Part shown: positions 14,844 through 29,400 of the stretch, in pieces | Layout: every line of letters begins with the position of its first letter | How positions within the stretch are numbered: the stretch's first letter is position 1 | Assembly: GCF_051020975.1 (NCBI RefSeq) | Contig: NC_135033.1 | Coordinates: 992,001-1,056,000, forward strand | Reading direction: 5' to 3' | DNA: 64,000 nucleotides | Source: Osmia lignaria lignaria | Lineage: Eukaryota > Arthropoda > Insecta > Hymenoptera > Megachilidae | Notes under the pieces: generated by a model | What the model was told of the DNA's origin: nothing | Database searches by the model: none | The model's input: only the letters and a program-made list of their open reading frames with translations | Translations under genes and position numbers: made by a program

Positions 14844-16080
14844 ACATATCTAATGTAGATATAGTACTAATGATATTGTTATTATATGTACATAGATCTG
14901 TGGGTAGCAATCAGTATATGACATTATATCTAACGTAGATATAGTAATAATGATATTGTTAATAATGTACATTGATCTGTGGGAATGAATCTATAAATTA
15001 TATTGTATCGAATGTAGATATAGTGCTAATGATATTGTTATTAAATGTACATTGATCTGTGGGATCGAATCAGTATATTACGTTATATCTAGTGTAGATA
15101 TGGTAACAATCACATTGGTACTAAATGTAGGTACATAGATCTGTTGGAATGTATCACTATACGACATTATGTCTAATGTAGATATAGTAATAATGATATT
15201 GTTATTATATGTACATTCATCTGTGGGAATGAATCAGTATATTACATTATATCGAATGTAGATATAGTGCTAATGATATTGTTACTAAATGTACATTGAC
15301 CTGTGGGTAGCAATCAGTATATTACATTATATCTATTGTAGATATGGTAATAATGACATTGGTACTAACTGTAGGTACATTGATCTGCTGGAATGTATTA
15401 CTATATGACATTATATCTAATGTAGATATAGTAATAACGATATTGTTATTAAATGTACATTGATCTGTGGGAATGAGTCAGTATATTACATTATATCGAA
15501 TGTAGATATAGTACTAATGATTTTGTTATTAAATGTACATTGATCTGTTGGAATGTATCTACATATGATATTACATATCGAATGTGGATATAGTACCAAT
15601 GATATTGTTATTAAATGTACATTGATCTGCGGGAAGGAATCAGTATATTACATTATATCTAATGTAAATATGGTAATAATGATATTGTCATTAAATGTAC
15701 ATTGATCTGTGGGTAGCAATCAGTATATTATATTATATCCCATGTAGATATCCTAATAATGACATTGGTATTAAATGTAGGTACATTGATCTGTTGGAAT
15801 GTATCTGCATATGACATTACATATCGAATGTAGATATAGTACTAATGATATTGTTGTTAAATGTACATTGATCTGTGGGTAGTAATCAGTATATTACATT
15901 ATATCTAATGTAGATATGGTGATAATGATATTAATATTAAATGTACATTACATATCGAATGTAGATACAGTACTACTGATATTGCTATTAAATGTACATT
16001 GATCTGTGGGTAGTAATCAGTATATTGCAATATATCTAATGTAGATATGGTAATAATGATATTGATACGAAATGTACATT
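14844..16080. repeat. R-cycle 10 (1,237 bp)
   Basis: Unit order: R-T-U-G-H-I-E-F-A-B-C-N-b-O-P-Q. C passes directly to N, so J-K-L-M are missing. The first part matches cycle 7 at an offset of 3,706 bp up to about 15696. Confidence 0.82.
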
Positions 16081-17442
16081 ACATATCTAATGTAGATATA
16101 GTACTAATGATATTGTTATTATATGTTCATAGATCTGTGGGAATGAATCAGTATATCACATTATATGGAACGTACAAATAGTGCTCATGATATTGTTATT
16201 AAATGTACATTGATCTGTGGGTAGCAATCAGTATATGACATTATATCTAATGTAGATATAGTAATAATGATATTGTTAATAATGTACATTGATCTGTTGG
16301 AATGAGTCTATAAATTACATTGTATCGAATGTAGATATAGTGCTAATGATATTGTTATTAAATGTACATTGATCTGTGGGAATGAATCAGTATATTACGT
16401 TATATCAAATGCACATATAGCACTAATGATATTGTTATTATATGTACATTGATCTGTGGGATCGAATCAGTATATTACGTTATATCTAGTGTAGATATGG
16501 TAACAATCACATTGGTACTAAATGTAGGTACATAGATCTGTTGGAATGTATCACTATACGACATTATGTCTAATGTGGATATAGTAATAATGATATTGTT
16601 ATTAAATGTACATTCATCTGTGGGAATGAATCAGTATATTACATTATATCGAATGTAGATATAGTGCTAATGATATTGTTACTAAATGTACATTGACCTG
16701 TGGGTAGCAATCAGTATACTACATTATATCTATTGTAGATATGGTAATAATGACATTGGTACTAAATGTAGGTACATTGATCTGCTGGAATGTATTACTA
16801 TATGACATTATATCTAATGTAGATATAGTAATAACGATATTGTTATTAAATGTACCTTGATCTGTGCGAATCAGTCAGTATATTACATTATATCGAATGT
16901 AGATATAGTACTAATGATATTGTTATTACATGTACATTGATCTGTTGGAATGTATCTGCATATGACATTACATATCGAATGTGGATCTAGTACCAATGAT
17001 ATTGTTATTAAATGTACATTGATCTGCGGGAAGGAATCAGTATATTACATTATATCTAATGTAGATACGGTAATATTGATATTGTCATTAAATGTACATT
17101 GATCTGTGGGAATGAATCTGTATATGGCATTACACCTAATGTAGATATGGTAATAATGATATTGTTATTGAATGTACACTACATATCTAATGTAGATATA
17201 GTACCAATGATATTGTTATTACATGTACCTTGATCTGTGGGAATGAATCAGTATATTACATTATATGGAACGTTGATATGGTAATAATGATTTTGTTGTT
17301 AAATGTACATTACATATCTAATGTAAATATAGTAATAATGATATTGTTATTAAATGCACATTGATCTGTGGGAATGAATCAGTATATTACATTGGCTCTA
17401 ATGTAGATATGGTAATAATGATATTGATACGAAATGTACATT
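16081..17442. repeat. R-cycle 11 (1,362 bp)
   Basis: Unit order: R-S-T-U-w-G-H-I-E-F-A-B-C-a-m-Z-X-Y. U has AATGAGTCTATAAA, shared only with the copy at 24169, and V is absent here. Confidence 0.82.
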
Positions 17443-18969
17443 ACATATCTAATGTAGATATAGTACTAATGATATTGTTATTATATGTACATAGATCTGT
17501 GGGTAGCAATCAGTATATGACATTATATCTAACGTAGATATAGTAATAATGATATTGTTAATAATGTACATTGATCTGTGGGAATGAATCTATAAATTAT
17601 ATTGTATCGAATGTAGATATAGTGCTAATGATATTGTTATTAAATGTACATTGATCTGTGGGATCGAATCAGTATATTACGTTATATCTAGTGTAGATAT
17701 GGTAACAATCACATTGGTACTAAATGTAGGTACATAGATCTGTTGGAATGTATCACTATACGACATTATGTCTAATGTAGATATAGTAATAATGATATTG
17801 TTGTTATATGTACATTCATCTGTGGGAATGAATCAGTATATTACACTATATCGAATGTAGATATAGTGCTAATGATATTGTTACTAAATGTACATTGACC
17901 TGTGGGTAGCAATCAGTATATTACATTATATCTATTGTAGATATGGTAATAATGACATTGGTACTAACTGTAGGTACATTGATCTGCTGGAATGTATTAC
18001 TATATGACATTATATCTAATGTAGATATAGTAATAACGATATTGTTATTAAATGTACATTGATCTGTGGGAATGAGTCAGTATATTACATTATATCGAAT
18101 GTAGATATAGTACTAATGATATTGTTATTAAATGTACATTGATCTGTTGGAATGTATCTGCATATGATATTACATATCGAATGTGGATATAGTACCAATG
18201 ATATTGTTATTAAATGTACATTGATCTGCGGGAAGGAATCAGTATATTACATTATATCTAATGTAAATATGGTAATAATGATATTGTCATTAAATGCACA
18301 TTGATCTGTGGGAATGAATCTGTATATGACATTATACCTAATGTAGATATGGTAATAATGATATTGTTATTAAATGTACATTGATCTGTGGGAATGAATC
18401 TGTATATGACATTATATCTAATGTAGATTAGTAATAATGATATTGTTATTAAATGTTCATTGATCTGTGGGAATGAATCAGTATATTACGTTATATCAAA
18501 TGTACATATGGTACTAATGATTTTGTTGTTAATTGTACATTACATATCTAATGTAGATATATTGCTAATGATATTGTTATTAAATGTACATTGATCTGTG
18601 GGTAGCAATCAGTATATTATATTATATCCCATGTAGATATCGTAATAATGACATTGGTATTAAATGTAGGTACCTTGATCTGTTGGAATGTATCTGCATA
18701 TGACATTACATATCGAATGTAGATATAGTACTAATGATATTGTTGTTAAATGTACATTGATCTGTGGGTAGTAATCAGTATATTACATTATATCTAATGT
18801 AGATATGGTGATAATGATATTAATATTAAATGTACATTACATATCGAATGTAGATACAGTACTACTGATATTGCTATTAAATGTACATTGATCTGTGGGT
18901 AGTAATCAGTATATTGCAATATATCTAATGTAGATATGGTAATAATGATATTGATACGAAATGTACATT
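17443..18969. repeat. R-cycle 12 (1,527 bp)
   Basis: Unit order: R-T-U-G-H-I-E-F-A-B-C-J-K-L-M-N-b-O-P-Q, the full R-T cycle with 20 units. K again has GATTAGTAATAATG, one base short, as in cycle 7. Confidence 0.84.
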
Positions 18970-20737
18970 ACATATCTAATGTAGATATAGTACTAATGAT
19001 ATTGTTATTATATGTTCATAGATCTGTGGGAATGAATCAGTATATCACATTATATGGAATGTACAAATAGTGCTCATGATATTGTTATTAAATGTACATT
19101 GATCTGTGGGTAGCAATCAGTATATTACAATATATCCCATGTAGATATAGTAACAAGATATTGTTATTAAATGTACATTGATCTGTGGGAATGAATCAGT
19201 ATATTACGTTATATGAAAAGTACATATAGCACTAATGATATTGTTATTATATGTACATTGATCTGCGGGAAGGAATCAGTATATTACATTATATCTAATG
19301 TAGATATGGTAATAATGATATTGTCATTAAATGTACATTGATCTGTGGGAATGAATCTGTATATTTCATTATATCGAATGTAGATATAGTGGTAATGATA
19401 TTGTTACTAAATGTACATTGACCTGTGGGTAGCAATCAGTATATTACATTATATCTATTGTATATATGGTAATAATGACATTGGTACTAAATGTAGGTAC
19501 ATTGATCTGCTGGAATGTATTACTATATGACATTATATCTAATGTAGATATAGTACTAATGATATTGTTATTAAATGTACATTGATCTGTTGGAATGTAT
19601 TTGCATATGACACTACATATCGAATGTGGATGTAGTACCAATGATATTGTTATTAAATGTACATTGACCTGTGGGAATGAATCAGTATATTACGTTATAT
19701 CAAAAGTACACATAGCACTAATGATATTGTTGTTATATGTACATTGATCTGTGGGATCGAATCAGTATATTACGTTATATCTAGTGTAGATATGGTAACA
19801 ATCACATTGGTACTAAATGTAGGTACATAGATCTGTTGGAATGTATCACTATACGACATTATGTCTAATGTGGATATAGTAATAATGATATTGTTATTAA
19901 ATGTACATTCATCTGTGGGAATGAATCAGTATATTACATTATATCGAATGTAGATATAGTGCTAATGATATTGTTACTAAATGTACATTGACCTGTGGGT
20001 AGCAATCAGTATATTACATTATATCTATTGTAGATATGGTAATAATGACATTGGTACTAAATGTAGGTACATTGATCTGCTGGAATGTATTACTATATGA
20101 CATTATATCTAATGTAGATATAGTAATAACGATATTGTTATTAAATGTACCTTGATCTGTGCGAATCAGTCAGTATATTACATTATATCGAATGTAGATA
20201 TAGTACTAATGATATTGTTATTACATGTACATTGATCTGTTGGAATGTATCTGCATATGACATTACATATCGAATGTGGATCTAGTACCAATGATATTGT
20301 TATTAAATGTACATTGATCTGCGGGAAGGAATCAGTATATTACATTATATCTAATGTAGATACGGTAATAATGATATTGTCATTAAATGTACATTAATCT
20401 GTGGGAATGAATCTGTATATGGCATTACACCTAATGTAGATATGGTAATAATGATATTGTTATTGAATGTACACTACATATCTAATGTAGATATAGTACC
20501 AATGATATTGTTATTACATGTACCTTGATCTGTGGGAATGAATCAGTATATTACATTATATGGACCGTTGATATGGTAATAATGATTTTGTTGTTAAATG
20601 TACATTACATATCTAATGTAAATATAGTAATAATGATATTGTTATTAAATCCACATTGATCTGTGGGAATGAATCAGTATATTACATTGGCTCTAATGTA
20701 GATATGGTAATAATGATATTGATACGAAATGTACATT
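18970..20737. repeat. R-cycle 13 (1,768 bp)
   Basis: Unit order: R-S-V-w-C-D-E-f-B-w-G-H-I-E-F-A-B-C-a-m-Z-X-Y. S passes straight to V, losing T-U. It carries the private marks ATTAATCTG (20393), GGACCGTTG (20562) and AAATCCACAT (20647), which recur together 4,652 bp downstream. Confidence 0.83.
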
Positions 20738-21191
20738 ACATATCTAATGTAGATATAGTACTAATGATATTGTTATTATATGTACATAGATCTGTGGGTA
20801 GCAATCAGTATATGACATTATATCTAACGTAGATATAGTAATAATGATATTGTTAATAATGTACATTGATCTGTGGGAATGAATCTATAAATTATATTGT
20901 ATCGAATGTAGATATAGTGCTAATGATATTGTTATTAAATGTACATTGATCTGTGGGATCGAATCAGTATATTACGTTATATCTAGTGTAGATATGGTAA
21001 CAATCACATTGGTACTAACTGTAGGTACATTGATCTGCTGGAATGTATTACTATATGACATTATATCTAATGTAGATAAGGTAATAACGATATTGTTATT
21101 AAATGTACATTGATCTGTGGGAATGAGTCAGTATATTACATCATATCGAATGTAGATATAGTACTAATGATATTGATACGAAATGTACATT
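20738..21191. repeat. R-cycle 14 (454 bp, short)
   Basis: Unit order: R-T-U-G/E-F-A/Y. G runs into an E tail, and A/Y at 21112-21191 joins an A head to the Y tail GATACGAAATG. The same compressed cycle recurs at 25390-25843. Confidence 0.83.
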
Positions 21192-22425
21192 ACATATCTA
21201 ATGTAGATATAGTACTAATGATATTGTTATTATATGTTCATAGATCTGTGGGAATGAATCAGTATATCACATTATATGGAATGTACAAATAGTGCTCATG
21301 ATATTGTTATTAAATGTACATTGATCTGTGGGTAGCAATCAGTATATGACATTATATCTAATGTAGATATAGTAATAATGATATTGTTAACAATGTACAT
21401 CGATCTGTTGGAATGAATCTATAAATTACATTGTATCGAATGTAGATATAGTGCTAATGATATTGTTATTAAATGTACATTGATCTGTGGGTAGCAATCA
21501 GTATATTACAATATATCCCATGTAGATATAGTAACAAGATATTGTTATTAAATGTACATTGATCTGTGGGAATGAATCAGTATATTACGTTATATCAAAT
21601 GCACATATAGCACTAATGATATTGTTATTATATGTACATTGATCTGTGGGATCGAATCAGTATATTACGTTATATCTAGTGTATATATGGTAACAGTCAC
21701 ATTGGTACTAAATGTAGGTACATTGATCTGTTGGATTGTATCTGCATATGACATTACATATCGAATGTAGATACAGTACTACTGATATTGTTATTAAATG
21801 TACATTGATCTGTTGGAATGTATCTGCATATGACATTACATATCGAATGTGGATATAGTACCAATGATATTGTTATTAAATGTACATTGATCTGTGGGAA
21901 GGAATCGGTATATTACATTATATCTAATGTAGATATGGTAATAATGATATTGTCATTAAATGTACATTGATCTGTGGGAATGAATCTGTATATTTCATTA
22001 TATCGAATATAGATGTGGTGCTAATGATATTGTCATTATATGTACATTGATCTGTGGGATCGAATCAGTATATTACGTTATATCTAGTGTAGATGTGGTA
22101 ACAACCACATTGGTACTAAATGTAGGTACATTGATCTGTTGGAATGTATCTGCATATGACATTACATATCGAATGTAGATACAGTACTACTGATATTGTT
22201 ATTAAATGTACATTGATCTGTGGGTAGTAATCAGTATATTGCAATATATCTAATGTAGATATGGTAATAATGATTTTGTTGTTAAATGTACATTACATAT
22301 CTAATGTAAATATAGTAATAATGATATTGTTATTAAATGCACATTGATCTGTGGGAATGAATCAGTATATTACATTGTCTCTAATGTAGATATGGTAATA
22401 ATGATATTGATACGTAATGTACATT
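21192..22425. repeat. R-cycle 15 (1,234 bp)
   Basis: Unit order: R-S-T-U-V-w-G-b/P-B-C-d-G-b/P-q-X-Y. The private marks CGAATATAGATG (22004) and GATACGTAATG (22409) recur in cycle 20 at an offset of 5,642 bp. Confidence 0.83.
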
Positions 22426-23948
22426 ACATATCTAATGTAGATATAGTACTAATGATATTGTTATTATATGTTCATAGATCTGTGGGAATGAATCAGTATA
22501 TCACATTATATGGAGTGTACAAATAGTGCTAATGATATTGTTATTAAATGTACATTGATCTGTGGGTAGCAATCAGTATATGACATTATATCTAATGTAG
22601 ATATAGTAATAATGATATTGTTAATAATGTACATTGATCTGTTGGAATGAATCTATAAATTACATTGTATCGAATGTAGATATAGTGCTAATGATAATGA
22701 TATTAAATGTACATTGATCTGTGGGTAGCAATCAGTATATTACATTATGTCCCATGCAGATATAGTAACAAGATATTGTTATTAAATGTACATTGATCTG
22801 TGGGAATGAATCAGTATATTACGTTATATCAAATGTACATATAGCACTAGTGATATTGTTATTATATGTACATTGATCTGTGGGATCGAATCAGTATATT
22901 ACGTTATATCTAGTGTAGATATGGTAACAATCACATTGGTACTATATGTAGGTACGTAGATCTGTTGGAATGTATCACTATACGACATTATGTCTAATGT
23001 AGATATAGTAATAATGATATTGTTATTAAATGTACATTGATCTGTGGGAATGAGTCAGTATATTACATTATATCGAATGTAGATATAGTACTAATGATAT
23101 TGTTATTAAATGAACATTGATCTGTTGGAATGTATCTGCATATGATATTACATATCGAATGTGGATATAGTACCAATGATATTGTTATTAAATGTACATT
23201 GATCTGCGGGAAGGAATCAGTATATTACATTATATCTAATGTAAATATGGTAATAATGATATTGTCATTAAATGCACATTGATCTGTGGGAATGAATCTG
23301 TATATGACATTATACCTAATGTAGATATGGTAATAATGATATTGTTATTAAATGTACATTGATCTGTGGGAATGAATCTGTATATGACATTATATCTAAT
23401 GTAGATATAGTAATAATGATATTGTTATTAAATGTTCATTGATCTGTCGGAATGAATCAGTATATTACGTTATATCAAATGTACATATGGTACTAATGAT
23501 TTTGTTGTGAATTGTACATTACATATCTAATGTAGATATATTGCTAATGATATTGTTATTAAATGTACATTGATCTGTGGGTAGCAATCAGTATATTATA
23601 TTATATCCCATGTAGATATCGTAATAATGACATTGGTCTTAAATGTAGGTACATTGATCTGTTGGAATGTATCTGCATATGACATTACATATCGAACGTA
23701 GATATAGTACTAATGATATTGTTGTTAAATGTACATTGATCTGTGGGTAGTAATCAGTATATTACATTATATCTAATGTAGATATGGTGATAATGATATT
23801 AATATTAAATGTACATTACATATCGAATGTAGATACAGTACTACTGATATTGCTATTAAATGTACATTGATCTGTGGGTAGTAATCAGTATATTGCAATA
23901 TATCTAATGTAGATATGGTAATAATGATATTGATACGAAATGTACATT
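22426..23948. repeat. R-cycle 16, canonical 20-unit HOR (1,523 bp)
   Basis: Unit order: R-S-T-U-V-W-G-H-A-B-C-J-K-L-M-N-b-O-P-Q, identical in order and length to 61109-62631 read from R. It shows scattered base differences such as GATAATGATATT in U and CGAACGTAG in b. Confidence 0.87.
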
Positions 23949-25389
23949 ACATATCTAATGTAGATATAGTACTAATGATATTGTTATTATATGTTCATAG
24001 ATCTGTGGGAATGAATCAGTATATCACATTATATGGAATGTACAAATAGTGCTCATGATATTGTTATTAAATGTACATTGATCTGTGGGTAGCAATCAGT
24101 ATATGACATTATATCTAATGTAGATATAGTAATAATGATATTGTTAATAATGTACATTGATCTGTTGGAATGAGTCTATAAATTACATTGTATCGAATGT
24201 AGATATAGTGCTAATGATATTGTTATTAAATGTACATTGATCTGTGGGTAGCAATCAGTATATTACAATATATCCCATGTAGATATAGTAACAAGATATT
24301 GTTATTAAATGTACATTGATCTGTGGGAATGAATCAGTATATTACGTTATATCAAATGCACATATAGCACTAATGATATTGTTATTATATGTACATTGAT
24401 CTGTGGGATCGAATCAGTATATTACGTTATATCTAGTGTAGATATGGTAACAATCACATTGGTACTAAATGTAGGTACATAGATCTGTTGGAATGTATCA
24501 CTATACGACATTATGTCTAATGTGGATATAGTAATAATGATATTGTTATTAAATGTACATTCATCTGTGGGAATGAATCAGTATATTACATTATATCGAA
24601 TGTAGATATAGTGCTAATGATATTGTTACTAAATGTACATTGACCTGTGGGTAGCAATCAGTATATTACATTATATCTATTGTAGATATGGTAATAATGA
24701 CATTGGTACTAAATGTAGGTACTTTGATCTGCTGGAATGTATTACTATATGACATTATATCTAATGTAGATATAGTAATAACGATATTGTTATTAAATGT
24801 ACCTTGATCTGTGGGAATGAGTCAGTATATTACATTATATCGAATGTAGATATAGTACTAATGATATTGTTATTACATGTACATTGATCTGTTGGAATGT
24901 ATCTGCATATGACATTACATATCGAATGTGGATCTAGTACCAATGATATTGTTATTAAATGTACATTGATCTGCGGGAAGGAATCAGTATATTACATTAT
25001 ATCTAATGTAGATACGGTAATAATGATACTGTCATTAAATGTACATTAATCTGTGGGAATGAATCTGTATATGGCATTACACCTAATGTAGATATGGTAA
25101 TAATGATATTGTTATTGAATGTACACTACATATCTAATGTAGATATAGTACCAATGATATTGTTATTACATGTACCTTGATCTGTGGGAATGAATCAGTA
25201 TATTACATTATATGGACCGTTGATATGGTAATAATGATTTTGTTGTTAAATGTACATTACATATCTAATGTAAATATAGTAATAATGATATTGTTATTAA
25301 ATCCACATTGATCTGTGGGAATGAATCAGTATATTACATTGGCTCTAATGTAGATATGGTAATAATGATATTGATACGAAATGTACATT
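23949..25389. repeat. R-cycle 17 (1,441 bp)
   Basis: Unit order: R-S-T-U-V-w-G-H-I-E-F-A-B-C-a-m-Z-X-Y. This is the fullest example of the Z-X-Y-ending cycle class. The part from about 24322 onward is the 4,652-bp-offset copy of cycle 13. Confidence 0.84.
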
Positions 25390-25843
25390 ACATATCTAAT
25401 GTAGATATAGTACTAATGATATTGTTATTATATGTACATAGATCTGTGGGTAGCAATCAGTATATGACATTATATCTAACGTAGATATAGTAATAATGAT
25501 ATTGTTAATAATGTACATTGATCTGTGGGAATGAATCTATAAATTATATTGCATCGAATGTAGATATAGTGCTAATGATATTGTTATTAAATGTACATTG
25601 ATCTGTGGGATCGAATCAGTATATTACGTTATATCTAGTGTAGATATGGTAACAATCACATTGGTACTAACTGTAGGTACATTGATCTGCTGGAATGTAT
25701 TACTATATGACATTATATCTAATGTAGATAAGGTAATAACGATATTGTTATTAAATGTACATTGATCTGTGGGAATGAGTCAGTATATTACATTATATCG
25801 AATGTAGATATAGTACTAATGATATTGATACGAAATGTACATT
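25390..25843. repeat. R-cycle 18 (454 bp, short)
   Basis: Unit order: R-T-U-G/E-F-A/Y, matching cycle 14 unit for unit, including GATAAGGTAATAACG in F. U has a GCATCG change. Confidence 0.83.
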
Positions 25844-26833
25844 ACATATCTAATGTAGGTATAGTACTAATGATATTGTTATTATATGTTCATAGATCTG
25901 TGGGAATGAATCAGTATATCACATTATATGGAGTGTACAAATAGTGCTAATGATATTGTTATTAAATGTACATTGATCTGTGGGTAGCAATCAGTATATG
26001 ACATTATATCTAATGTAGATATAGTAATAATGATATTGTTAATAATGTACATTGATCTGTTGGAATGAATCTATAAATTACATTGTATCGAATGTAGATA
26101 TAGTGCTAATGATAATGTTATTAAATGTACATTGATCTGTGGGTAGCAATCAGTATATTACATTATGTCCCATGCAGATATAGTAACAAGATATTGTTAT
26201 TAAATGTACATTGATCTGTGGGAATGAATCAGTATATTACGTTATATCAAATGTACATATAGCACTAGTGATATTGTTATTATATGTACATTGATCTGTG
26301 GGATCGAATCAGTATATTACGTTATATCTAGTGTAGATATGGTAACAATCACATTGGTACTATATGTAGGTACGTAGATCTGTTGGAATGTATCACTATA
26401 CGACATTATGTCTAATGTAGATATAGTAATAATGATATTGTTATTAAATGTACATTGATCTGTGGGAATGAGTCAGTATATTACATTATATCGAATGTAG
26501 ATATCGTAATAATGACATTGGTATTAAATGTAGGTACATTGATCTGTTGGAATGTATCTGCATATGACATTACATATCGAATGTAGATATAGTACTAATG
26601 ATATTGTTGTTAAATGTACATTGATCTGTGGGTAGTAATCAGTATATTACATTATATCTAATGTAGATATGGTGATAATGATATTAATATTAAATGTACA
26701 TTACATATCGAATGTAGATACAGTACTACTGATATTGCTATTAAATGTACATTGATCTGTGGGTAGTAATCAGTATATTGCAATATATCTAATGTAGATA
26801 TGGTAATAATGATATTGATACGAAATGTACATT
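25844..26833. repeat. R-cycle 19 (990 bp)
   Basis: Unit order: R-S-T-U-V-W-G-H-A/N-b-O-P-Q. A/N at 26457-26540 (84 bp) joins an A head to an N tail and removes B through M. Confidence 0.83.
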
Positions 26834-28067
26834 ACATATCTAATGTAGATATAGTACTAATGATATTGTTATTATATGTTCATAGATCTGTGGGAATGAA
26901 TCGGTATATCACATTATATGGAATGTACAAATAGTGCTCATGATATTGTTATTAAATGTACATTGATCTGTGGGTAGCAATCAGTATATGACATTATATC
27001 TAATGTAGATATAGTAATAATGATATTGTTAATAATGTACATTGATCTGTTGGAATGAATCTATAAATTACATTGTATCGAATGTAGATATAGTGCTAAT
27101 GATATTGTTATTAAATGTACATTGATCTGTGGGTAGCAATCAGTATATTACAATATATCCCATGTAGATATAGTAACAAGATATTGTTATTAAATGTACA
27201 TTGATCTGTGGGAATGAATCAGTATATTACGTTATATCAAATGCACATATAGCACTAATGATATTGTTATTATATGTACATTGATCTGTGGGATCGAATC
27301 AGTATATTACGTTATATCTAGTGTATATATGGTAACAGTCACATTGGTACTAAATGTAGGTACATTGATCTGTTGGAATGTATCTGCATATGACATTACA
27401 TATCGAATGTAGATACAGTACTACTGATATTGTTATTAAATGTACATTGATCTGTTGGAATGTATCTGCATATGACATTACATATCGAATGTGGATATAG
27501 TACCAATGATATTGTTATTAAATGTACATTGATCTGTGGGAAGGAATCGGTATATTACATTATATCTAATGTAGATATGGTAATAATGATATTGTCATTA
27601 AATGTACATTGATCTGTGGGAATGAATCTGTATATTTCATTATATCGAATATAGATGTGGTGCTAATGATATTGTTATTATATGTACATTGATCTGTGGG
27701 ATCGAATCAGTATATTACGTTATATCTAGTGTAGATGTGGTAACAACCACATTGGTACTAAATGTAGGTACATTGATCCGTTGGAATGTATCTGCATATG
27801 ACATTACATATCGAATGTAGATACAGTACTACTGATATTGTTATTAAATGTACATTGATCTGTGGGTAGTAATCAGTATATTGCAATATATCTAATGTAG
27901 ATATGGTAATAATGATTTTGTTGTTAAATGTACATTACATATCTAATGTAAATATAGTAATAATGATATTGTTATTAAATGCACATTGATCTGTGGGAAT
28001 GAATCAGTATATTACATTGTCTCTAATGTAGATATGGTAATAATGATATTGATACGTAATGTACATT
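26834..28067. repeat. R-cycle 20 (1,234 bp)
   Basis: Unit order is as in cycle 15, with the same length: R-S-T-U-V-w-G-b/P-B-C-d-G-b/P-q-X-Y. It is the second copy of the 5,642-bp-offset duplication. Confidence 0.84.
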
Positions 28068-29400
28068 ACATATCTAATGTAGATATAGTACTAATGATAT
28101 TGTTATTATATGTTCATAGATCTGTGGGAATGAATCAGTATATCACATTATATGGAGTGTACAAATAGTGCTAATGATATTGTTATTAAATGTACATTGA
28201 TCTGTGGGTAGCAATCAGTATATGACATTATATCTAATGTAGATATAGTAATAATGTTATTGTTAATAATGTACATTGATCTGTGGGATCGAATCAGTAT
28301 ATTACGTTATATCTAGTGTAGATATGGTAACAATCACATTGGTACTAAATGTAGGTACATAGATCTGTTGGAATGTATCACTATACGACATTATGTCTAA
28401 TGTAGATATAGTAATAATGATATTGTTATTATATGTACATTCATCTGTGGGCATGAATCGGTATATTACATTATATCGAATGTAGATATAGTGCTAATGA
28501 TATTGTTACTAAATGTACATTGACCTGTGGGTAGCAATCAGTATATTACATTATATCTATTGTAGATATGGTAATAATGACATTGGTACTAACTGTAGGT
28601 ACATTGATCTGCTGGAATGTATTACTATATGACATTATATCTAATGTAGATATAGTAATAACGATATTGTTGTTAAATGTACATTGATCTGTGGGAATCA
28701 GTCAGTATATTACATTATATCGAATGTAGATATAGTACTAATGATATTGTTATTAAATGTACATTGATCTGTTGGAATGTATCTGCATATGATATCACAT
28801 ATCGAATGTGGATATAGTACCAATGATATTGTTATTAAATGTACATTGATCTGCGGGAAGGAATCAGTATATTACATTATATCTAATGTAAATATGGTAA
28901 TAATGATATTGTCATTAAATGCACATTGATCTGTGGGAATGAATCAGTATATTACGTTATATCAAATGTACATATGGTACTAATGATTTTGTTGTTAATT
29001 GTACATTACATATCTAATGTAGATATATTGCTGATGATATTGTCATTAAATGCACATTGATCTGTGGGAATGAATCTGTATATTACATTATATCTAATGT
29101 AGATATGGTGATAATGATATTGTTATTAAATGTACATTACATACCGAATGTAGATACAGTACTACTGATATTGTTATTAAATGTACATTGATCTGTGGGT
29201 AGTAATCAGTATATTGCAATATATCTAATGTAGATATGGTAATAATGATTTTGTTGTTAAATGTACATTACATATCTAATGTAAATATAGTAATAATGAT
29301 ATTGTTATTAAATGCACATTGATCTGTGGGAATGAATCAGTATATTACATTGTCTCTAATGTAGATATGGTAATAATGATATTGACACGAAATGTACATT
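28068..29400. repeat. R-cycle 21 (1,333 bp)
   Basis: Unit order: R-S-T-G-H-I-E-F-A-B-C-L-M-K/O-P-q-X-Y. T jumps to G, C jumps to L, and K/O at 29059-29138 joins a K-like head to an O tail, so there are three compressions in one cycle. Confidence 0.81.
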
